The notes beneath the pieces were generated by a model, which saw only the letters and a list, made by a program, of their open reading frames with translations, did no database searches and had not been told where the DNA came from. A program made the translations under genes and the position numbers. Below are positions 1 through 4,686 of a stretch of 7,100 nucleotides of DNA, piece after piece; the first letter of the stretch is position 1; each line of letters starts with the position of its first letter. Source of the stretch: Oscillospiraceae bacterium (GTDB lineage: Bacteria; Bacillota; Clostridia; Oscillospirales; Oscillospiraceae); the NCBI GenBank assembly GCA_020025175.1, contig JAHHSM010000089.1, positions 1 through 7,100 on the forward strand. Direction: 5' to 3'.

Positions 1-54
1 GCTTAAAATCTACAGCGCTTTACATTAAGTCAAATCTGAGGGAGACTATAGAGC

Positions 55-84
55 TTGACAAGTCTTTATGTATTATAGTATAAT
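55..84 (+). promoter_or_regulatory. Consensus sigma-A promoter of the tyrosine recombinase gene
   Basis: A perfect -35 hexamer TTGACA (55-60) is followed after 18 bp by a perfect -10 hexamer TATAAT (79-84). Transcription would start near position 91, giving a leader of about 70 nt before the recombinase start codon. Consensus at both hexamers predicts strong housekeeping transcription, unless the inverted repeat just downstream modulates it. I see no gene in positions 1-54. Confidence 0.85.
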
Positions 85-89
85 GAATT

Positions 90-111
90 CGGCTAAATTG
101 ATATTTAACCG
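90..111. repeat. Imperfect inverted repeat at the transcription start / 5' leader
   Basis: The arms CGGCTAAAT (90-98) and ATTTAACCG (103-111) are complementary except at one position and flank a 4-nt centre. The repeat begins six bases after the -10 hexamer, so it covers the predicted transcription start. It could be an operator for a repressor or a weak RNA hairpin in the leader. It does not match the usual Firmicutes LexA box (GAAC-N4-GTTC). The regulator, if any, is not identifiable from the sequence. Confidence 0.45.
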
Positions 112-163
112 AGTTAATAGAGAAAAGAAAATATAAACAATATAAACGAGGTGTTTATGCCCT

Positions 164-1168
164 ATGTCTATGGATTATCGCTCTGAAGCGCCCCAACTAG
201 TTCGAGACTTCCTGCAATACCACGAAACAATTCGAAATCATTCAGTTCGTACTGTTGACGGATACTATGTTGATTTGCGTTTATTCTTTCGTTACATTAA
301 ATGGGATCACGAATTAGTTTCTCGTGATACGCCGTTTGAAGAAATTTCAATCCGTGATGTCGATATTGCATTTATCCGTGCAATAAAAAAAGCAGACATC
401 TATAATTTTCTTTCATGGCTGGCACGTGATCGCAAAGGCAAACAACAAATGGGTTTGGGTGTTCCTGCGCGCGCACGCAAGTTAGTAGCTGTACGTTCCT
501 TCTTTGATTATCTTGTTTTAAAGCGAAATTTGTTAGAAGTAAGCCCTGCTGCTGATATTGATGCTCCAAGACTTAGAAAAACGCTGCCTGTTTATTTAAC
601 TGAAATGAATGCGGTTAAATTGTTAGATGCGGTTCATGGCCCCTACGCTGAAAGGGATTTTTGTATGCTGCTGTTTATGCTTAGTTGCGGTATGCGTGTG
701 TCTGAATTAGCTGGCATCAATATGAAAGATATTACTGGCGGTGAAACAGTACGGATTCTTGGTAAGGGCAATAAAGAACGAATTCTTTATCTAAACCCTG
801 CTTGCCAGCAGGCATTGAAAGATTATCTTGCAGTCAGAGATGGAACAAATGTTCATCCAGAGGATAAAGAAGCACTCTTCCTTTCCAGAAACCATCGGAG
901 AATCAGTGTAGACAGTATTCAAGCATTGGTCAAGAAAACGGCTTCTGCAGCAGGATTGGATGCCAAACGCTACTCGCCTCATAAATTACGCCATACCGCG
1001 GCAACCTTGATGCTTCAAAATGGTGTAGATGTACGCACTTTGCAAGAGGTTCTGGGTCACGAAAGCCTCAATACAACACAAATCTATACGCATATCGACA
1101 ACGACGGCCTTCGCACAGCTGCCAGAGCAAATCCCATCGGACAGTATAAGAAAAAAAATAATACATAA
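164..1168 (+). CDS. Tyrosine recombinase, XerC/XerD family
   Basis: This 334-residue protein is a site-specific recombinase that breaks and rejoins DNA through a 3'-phosphotyrosine intermediate. It has an N-terminal SAM-like DNA-binding domain (about residues 8-126) and a C-terminal catalytic domain. The full catalytic set is visible: Arg178 in CGMRVSEL, Lys201 in GKGNKER, His273 and Arg276 in HKLRHT, His299 in LGHES, and the nucleophile Tyr308 in QIYTH. Length is close to that of XerC/XerD (about 300 residues), with a slightly longer N-terminal insert. A role in chromosome-dimer resolution fits its position among chromosomal housekeeping genes, but I cannot tell XerC from XerD or exclude another Xer-like integrase. 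The start at 164 is supported by GAGGTG (148-153) at a 10-nt spacing; a second in-frame ATG follows at 170. No attachment site or phage gene is seen nearby. It converges on radA. Confidence 0.9.
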   Translation: MSMDYRSEAPQLVRDFLQYHETIRNHSVRTVDGYYVDLRLFFRYIKWDHELVSRDTPFEEISIRDVDIAFIRAIKKADIYNFLSWLARDRKGKQQMGLGVPARARKLVAVRSFFDYLVLKRNLLEVSPAADIDAPRLRKTLPVYLTEMNAVKLLDAVHGPYAERDFCMLLFMLSCGMRVSELAGINMKDITGGETVRILGKGNKERILYLNPACQQALKDYLAVRDGTNVHPEDKEALFLSRNHRRISVDSIQALVKKTASAAGLDAKRYSPHKLRHTAATLMLQNGVDVRTLQEVLGHESLNTTQIYTHIDNDGLRTAARANPIGQYKKKNNT

Positions 1169-1176
1169 ATACATCA

Positions 1177-1215
1177 AAGAGCAGGTGCTATATGTTTCAT
1201 ATGGCACCTGCTCTT
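1177..1215. terminator. 18-bp hairpin between convergent recombinase and radA genes
   Basis: The arms 1177-1194 and 1198-1215 pair over 18 bp with a single G-T pair on the plus strand (A-C on the minus-strand transcript) around a TTT loop. The hairpin sits 9 nt after the recombinase stop and 47 nt beyond the radA stop, which is the usual place for a shared bidirectional terminator. Neither side has a proper T-tract directly after the stem: only TTGTT follows on the plus strand and TTTGATG on the minus strand. Its strength as an intrinsic terminator is therefore uncertain. Nothing else is seen in 1216-1261. Confidence 0.6.
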
Positions 1216-1261
1216 GTTGGTGACACTCCCCCCGCTTTTCAGTAATACTTATATATTTTCA

Positions 1262-2644
1262 TTAATTGCTTCCAAGGATTACCTGTAATGCTTGCGCAAT
1301 ACTCTTTACACGGATCAACTCAATCCCTTCCATGTTGACCAGCTTGTCTGTTTTTTGATATGGCACAACGCATTTTTTAAAGCCTAAGCGCTGGATTTCA
1401 GATAGCCTCTGTCCAATATTTTGCACACTGCGCAGTTCCCCGGTCAAACCGACTTCTCCAATTGCTGCTAAATGATTGTCAACCGGTACATCAAGATAGC
1501 TTGATGCTAATGCGATTAGGATTGCAAGATCGGCCGAGGGTTCGTCCAAGTTTAATCCACCGATAACATTTAAATAGGCATCACAATTAGAGAGTTTCAA
1601 TCCCCCCCTTTTCTCGAGAACGGCCATGAGCATGGATCCGCGATTATAGTCAAGGCCATTACTTGTACGGCGTGGGTTTGAATAGGCTGTAGGTGAAACG
1701 AGCGCCTGAATTTCAGCTAAAATAGGACGTGCTCCCTCCATAACACATGTGACACACGTTCCGGGAGCATCGTCAGGCCGTCCTGAAAGTAAGGTTTCAG
1801 ATGGATTAGGGACTTCTGCCAAACCGCTATCAACCATTTCAAACACACCAATTTCATTTGTTGCACCGAAACGATTCTTTGCTGCACGCAAAATACGATA
1901 GCTCATATGTTGATCGCCTTCAAAGTATAAAACGCAGTCTACCATGTGCTCTAAAACTTTCGGACCAGCAATTGATCCCTCTTTGTTAACATGCCCAATA
2001 ACAAAAACAGTGACATCTTCCCTTTTTGCAAGTTCCATCAAAGTCATTGTACAGTCTTTTACCTGACCAATACTTCCGGGAGGCGTCTCTAACGCATCAT
2101 TAAACATGGTTTGGATCGAGTCAATAATGAGAACATTGGGGTTAAGCGCATGAACAGATTCTAAGATATCAGAAAGATTTGTTTCGGACAAAACATACAG
2201 ATTACTGTTGCATACATCCAACCGTTCTGCCCGCATTTTCAACTGATGCTCCGATTCTTCACCGGAAACATATAGTACGTCACCTGTGCTGCAAAGCTGA
2301 GAGCAGATTTGCAGCATCAATGTGGATTTACCAATACCGGGTGCACCACCAACCAAGACCAGAGAGCCTTTTACAGCACCACCGCCCAATACACGATCCA
2401 GTTCCCCCATACCTGTAGCAAAGCGCAGTTCCTCCGCAGCTTTCAGTTCTGTAATCGGACGTGCTTTTCTTCCAGCATCAATCGCACCAATGTGACTGCT
2501 CCTGCCTGCAGGTGTGCGCCGCTTTGGTTCTGCAGGACGCTCCACTACTGTATTCCATGTACCGCAAGCAGTGCATTTTCCAGACCATTTTGGGAATTCG
2601 TTGCCGCATTCTGTACAGTAAAATAGGGTTTTATTTGCTTTCAT
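1262..2644 (-). CDS. radA: DNA repair protein RadA (Sms)
   Basis: RadA is a cytosolic RecA-related ATPase and DnaB-type helicase that promotes branch migration during homologous recombination and repair. The 460-residue length matches the family. A four-cysteine zinc finger lies at Cys10, Cys13, Cys24 and Cys27. The Walker A motif GGAPGIGKST is at 99-108, the Walker B VLIIDS at 171-176, and the RadA-specific KNRFG at 256-260. The last 170 or so residues form the Lon-protease-like domain, with the GLTGELR signature, which in RadA acts as a DNA-binding scaffold and not a protease. The ATG at 2644 lies inside the 3' end of the upstream amidase gene, giving a 14-bp overlap in another frame. A GGAG site (2654-2657) at 9-nt spacing, itself inside the amidase coding sequence, supports this start. 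Translational coupling to the amidase is likely. I found no separate promoter, though one could lie inside the amidase gene. Confidence 0.97.
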   Translation of the reverse strand: MKANKTLFYCTECGNEFPKWSGKCTACGTWNTVVERPAEPKRRTPAGRSSHIGAIDAGRKARPITELKAAEELRFATGMGELDRVLGGGAVKGSLVLVGGAPGIGKSTLMLQICSQLCSTGDVLYVSGEESEHQLKMRAERLDVCNSNLYVLSETNLSDILESVHALNPNVLIIDSIQTMFNDALETPPGSIGQVKDCTMTLMELAKREDVTVFVIGHVNKEGSIAGPKVLEHMVDCVLYFEGDQHMSYRILRAAKNRFGATNEIGVFEMVDSGLAEVPNPSETLLSGRPDDAPGTCVTCVMEGARPILAEIQALVSPTAYSNPRRTSNGLDYNRGSMLMAVLEKRGGLKLSNCDAYLNVIGGLNLDEPSADLAILIALASSYLDVPVDNHLAAIGEVGLTGELRSVQNIGQRLSEIQRLGFKKCVVPYQKTDKLVNMEGIELIRVKSIAQALQVILGSN

Positions 2645-3368
2645 TTGTTATAGCTCCATTCATATCATTCAAAATGCCAGAGATAACTGCTACAGCAAGT
2701 TTTGTCTGATAGGTATTTTCTTTTAATTGTTGTGTTTCTGATGCGTTGGACAAGAAGCCGCATTCGACCAATACTGCAGGACAGTTTACTTGCCGCATCA
2801 AATAGATGGAAGAATCAATTTGTTTTGCTGTTTTAGGCTTTGCTGCATTCATACTGCTGTTCAGTGCCAATTGTATTTGTTCAGCAAGCAGCGCAGCGGT
2901 ATCATTATGATTATAGAAGACCTGTGCTCCATGAACATTTGGTGCAGATGGAAGACTATTTTGATGGATGCTAATCAAAACTTTATTCTCATGTGCGTTG
3001 ATCATATCTACACGATTCTTTAAATCTGAACGTTTTTTTTCACGTAAAGTGACTGCATCATCACTATAGACTGCATTTTCGCTTTTACGCGTCATTTCTG
3101 AGTTCAAACCCAGAAAAAACAAGGTGCTGTTTATTTTTTTTGCGATAGATAGATTTAAGTCACTCTCTATGGTTCCGTCCTTTGCAACGGCACCACCATC
3201 TTCACCACCATGTCCTGCATCAATAATATAGCAGATTGTATCACAATTTTTGTTTGGCAAAAAAACAGGAACTAAAGTTCGATTACATGATAAGATAATA
3301 CCGCTGATTGCAAAAATAGTCAAGCAAAGTATGGAGATTAACCTCTTTGCACGAAATACAATAAACAT
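2631..3368 (-). CDS. cwlD: N-acetylmuramoyl-L-alanine amidase, CwlD-like
   Basis: This is an Amidase_3 family zinc hydrolase that cuts the bond between N-acetylmuramic acid and the L-alanine of the peptide stem. In Bacillus, CwlD is needed to make muramic-delta-lactam in spore cortex. Numbered from the ATG at 3368 (245 residues), the zinc ligands are His53 in DAGHGGEDGG, Glu68 in TIESDLN and His135 in SIHQNS; the catalytic Glu202 is in LVECGFLSN. An N-terminal hydrophobic segment (about residues 9-27) is a membrane anchor or uncleaved signal. It ends in IILSC, a poor lipobox, so a lipoprotein is possible but not favoured. Length and architecture (anchor plus single catalytic domain, no wall-binding repeats) fit CwlD. 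A GTG at 3377 extends the frame by three codons, but it abuts the AGGAGG, so the ATG at 3368 is chosen. The naming is inferred from family and size; another cell-wall amidase remains possible. Confidence 0.85.
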   Translation of the reverse strand: MFIVFRAKRLISILCLTIFAISGIILSCNRTLVPVFLPNKNCDTICYIIDAGHGGEDGGAVAKDGTIESDLNLSIAKKINSTLFFLGLNSEMTRKSENAVYSDDAVTLREKKRSDLKNRVDMINAHENKVLISIHQNSLPSAPNVHGAQVFYNHNDTAALLAEQIQLALNSSMNAAKPKTAKQIDSSIYLMRQVNCPAVLVECGFLSNASETQQLKENTYQTKLAVAVISGILNDMNGAITNESK

Positions 3369-3378
3369 AAAAACCACA

Positions 3379-3384
3379 CCTCCT
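3379..3384 (-). promoter_or_regulatory. Ribosome-binding site that decides the amidase start
   Basis: A full AGGAGG lies 10 nt before the ATG at 3368, a normal spacing, but only 1 nt before the in-frame GTG at 3377, which is too close. This argues for the ATG and a protein three residues shorter than the longest open frame. Confidence 0.8.
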
Positions 3385-3388
3385 GTAA

Positions 3389-3417
3389 AATATACGCAGC
3401 ATCAGGAAACATTATGA
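3389..3417 (-). promoter_or_regulatory. Candidate sigma-E-like promoter of the amidase-radA unit
   Basis: On the minus strand, TCATAAT (3417-3411) resembles the sigma-E -35 element (KMATATT, one mismatch). It is followed after 14 bp by CGTATATT (3396-3389), which resembles CATAnAnT with one mismatch. Bacillus cwlD is transcribed during sporulation, so a mother-cell promoter would make sense. The predicted start would fall at the edge of the AGGAGG, leaving a very short leader, which weakens the call. No good sigma-A promoter is visible in the 40 bp between the terminator and the gene. Confidence 0.3.
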
Positions 3418-3420
3418 AAC

Positions 3421-3456
3421 AAAAAACGTGCTGCAAAAAGTTGCAGCACGTTTTTT
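3421..3456 (-). terminator. Intrinsic terminator of the cotJ operon
   Basis: A perfect 10-bp stem (3427-3436 with 3441-3450) with a 4-nt loop is flanked by A6 (3421-3426) and T6 (3451-3456). Read on the minus strand it starts 6 nt after the cotJC stop and ends in a T-tract that continues TTTTTTG. The symmetric A and T tracts would let it work in both directions, but only the leftward cotJ transcript is known to need it. Confidence 0.9.
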
Positions 3457-3462
3457 AATGAA

Positions 3463-4056
3463 TCAATCAAAAGAAGGATTTACAAAATATACATTTTTTT
3501 CGTTCATTTTATCTTTGGCTAACCGCAGACCTTCGCCAAAGCGCTGGAAGTGAACGATTTCACGCTCACGCAAGAATTTGATTGCATCGTTTACATCAGG
3601 GTCATCGCTCAATCGAAGAATATTATCATAAGTAACTCGGGCCTTTTGTTCTGCTGCAAGATTTTCAGTTAGATCAGCGATTACATCGCCTTTTACGCCA
3701 ATCCCTGCAGCATTCCAGGGAGATCCGGATGCGGAGGTTGGATAGATACCTGTAGTATGATCCACAAAATAACTGTCGAATCCAGCGGTTTTTATTTGCT
3801 CATCTGTCAGGTTCCTTGTCAGCTGATATACAATCGTACCAATCATTTCAAGGTGACCGAGTTCCTCTGTACCGATGTCTGTTAATAATCCCTTTAATTC
3901 AGCATAGGGCATAGAAAAACGCTGACTCAGGTAACGAAGCGATGCCCCCAGTTCGCCATCTGGACCACCATACTGGCTGATGATCAAAGAAGCAAGTTTA
4001 GGATTTGTATTTTTAATGCGAATTGGATATTGTAGTTTTTTCTCATAAACAAACAT
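3463..4056 (-). CDS. cotJC: Spore coat protein CotJC, manganese-catalase family
   Basis: CotJC is an inner spore-coat protein made in the mother cell and belongs to the di-manganese catalase superfamily. The 197-residue product opens with FVYEKKLQYP, a typical CotJC beginning, and ends with NPSFD. The dinuclear metal site appears complete: Glu35 in DGELGAS, Glu65 and His68 in EELGHLE, Glu136 in AAEQKAR and His169 in IVHF. The spacings follow those of characterised manganese catalases closely (second Glu to His +3, fourth ligand to last His +33). Peroxide removal in the coat is therefore plausible, though not shown here. The ATG shares one base with the upstream stop (TAATG). An AGGAGG (4067-4072) lies 10 nt ahead, so translation is both coupled and independently primed. 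It is the last gene of the cotJ operon. Confidence 0.95.
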   Translation of the reverse strand: MFVYEKKLQYPIRIKNTNPKLASLIISQYGGPDGELGASLRYLSQRFSMPYAELKGLLTDIGTEELGHLEMIGTIVYQLTRNLTDEQIKTAGFDSYFVDHTTGIYPTSASGSPWNAAGIGVKGDVIADLTENLAAEQKARVTYDNILRLSDDPDVNDAIKFLREREIVHFQRFGEGLRLAKDKMNEKNVYFVNPSFD

Positions 4057-4529
4057 TACTCATGTCCCTCCTGCACTTCTCGTACTTCCCAAGGCCAAGG
4101 ATTGTTGATCCAAGTATATTTGCCATCTTCTGAGATATATTTCTTGTCCAAAGGACCATATAAAGCTTCAAATTTGCTGCGTCCCTGCTGAGAAAGTCTG
4201 ATATAGGAATGGAAAAGTGCAAGTGCCTCTTCATCATTTGGATGTGTATCCAAATAAAGTGCCAGCTCATCAATTGCGAAATCCAGTGCCATCAATTCAG
4301 TCAATGCCGCAGGCTCCGAGGGAAATCTGCTCTTCATCTCTGCGTGAAACGGCAGATTTAACCCTGGAAAAAGTGTTCCGGCTTTCAAAGCCTCATTACT
4401 GTCATAGCGTTCTGAGTTGTATTCCTGCATTGGGATATATGGAAATACCATAGACGCACAAGTTCCGGGAAGTCTTCCTTCCATGACAGAACAGGTCGGC
4501 TGCGGATTCATGTTAGGTTTCTGATTCAA
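4056..4529 (-). CDS. Fused CotJA-CotJB spore coat protein
   Basis: This 157-residue protein combines two normally separate members of the CotJ operon. Residues about 27-61 match the CotJA pattern: a YIPMQ segment, then an EALKAGTLFPGLNLPF motif. Residues about 77-157 match CotJB, with ELMALDFAIDELALYLDTHP, a conserved LYGPL and a C-terminal PWPWEV. A 15-residue linker with no recognisable motif (62-76) joins them. The CotJB half alone is about 82 residues, close to a free CotJB, so both domains look complete. CotJ proteins interact with CotJC in the coat, and a fusion would fix the A:B ratio. The start is TTG at 4529, chosen because AGGAGG lies 10 nt upstream; the first ATG (4511) is 28 nt from it. 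The gene overlaps cotJC by one base. Internal initiation for a free CotJB is possible at TTG 4304. Domain calls are from remembered family patterns, so they carry some uncertainty. Confidence 0.88.
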   Translation of the reverse strand: MNQKPNMNPQPTCSVMEGRLPGTCASMVFPYIPMQEYNSERYDSNEALKAGTLFPGLNLPFHAEMKSRFPSEPAALTELMALDFAIDELALYLDTHPNDEEALALFHSYIRLSQQGRSKFEALYGPLDKKYISEDGKYTWINNPWPWEVREVQEGHE

Positions 4530-4539
4530 CTTTAAAATG

Positions 4540-4545
4540 CCTCCT
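4540..4545 (-). promoter_or_regulatory. Ribosome-binding site supporting a TTG start of the cotJ operon
   Basis: AGGAGG is spaced 10 nt from TTG at 4529-4527. The nearest in-frame ATG is seven codons in and too far from the site. The combination of a perfect Shine-Dalgarno with a weak start codon may set the level of the first coat protein. Confidence 0.75.
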
Positions 4546-4578
4546 TCACAGTTACATCGCGCAATCTTGCGCTCACAT

Positions 4579-4607
4579 TAGTCTATGCGAAAATGGAAAG
4601 AAGTGTG
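4579..4607 (-). promoter_or_regulatory. Mother-cell sigma-K/sigma-E-like promoter of the cotJ operon
   Basis: On the minus strand CACA (4607-4604) is followed after 16 bp by CATAGACTA (4587-4579). This fits the Bacillus sigma-K pattern mACm-N16-CATAnnnTA exactly. The -10 part CATAGACT also agrees with the looser sigma-E form CATAnAnT, and Bacillus cotJ is under sigma-E, so either mother-cell factor could use it. The predicted leader is about 40 nt. No sigma-A promoter is evident here. Confidence 0.6.
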
Positions 4608-4626
4608 TCGAACAGAAAAGCAAAAA

Positions 4627-4656
4627 TGGCACACTGTAGTTTTATACAGTGTGCCA
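4627..4656 (-). terminator. Intrinsic terminator of the helicase gene
   Basis: A perfect 12-bp stem (4627-4638 with 4645-4656) encloses a 6-nt loop. Read on the minus strand it is followed at once by TTTTTGCTTTT. It lies about 30 nt after the helicase stop and insulates the cotJ promoter from read-through. Confidence 0.9.
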
Positions 4657-4686
4657 GCATTGTTAAAATTGTAAATAATAGAACAA

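Noticed and set aside
1..54. A divergent minus-strand promoter (TTGACT and TAGATT) or the 3' end of an upstream gene
   Set aside because: The spacing between the two boxes is only 15 bp with a weak -10. The short open plus-strand frame in 3-83 has no recognisable protein content and runs through the strong promoter.
90..111. The leader palindrome as a LexA (SOS) box
   Set aside because: The arms do not contain the GAAC/GTTC core of Firmicutes LexA sites.
164..1168. Tyrosine recombinase as an integrase of a mobile element or the core of an integron
   Set aside because: There is no attachment site, excisionase, cassette array, tRNA or phage gene in view, and the neighbours are housekeeping and sporulation genes. 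A chromosomal Xer role is simpler.
2179..2709. Overlapping plus-strand ORFs opposite radA
   Set aside because: They are open only because they lie antisense to the conserved radA frame. Their translations have no family features and no good ribosome-binding sites.
4043..4273. A 76-codon minus-strand ORF in another frame across the CotJB part and the cotJC junction
   Set aside because: It overlaps two well-supported genes, has no recognisable content and is best explained as a shadow frame.
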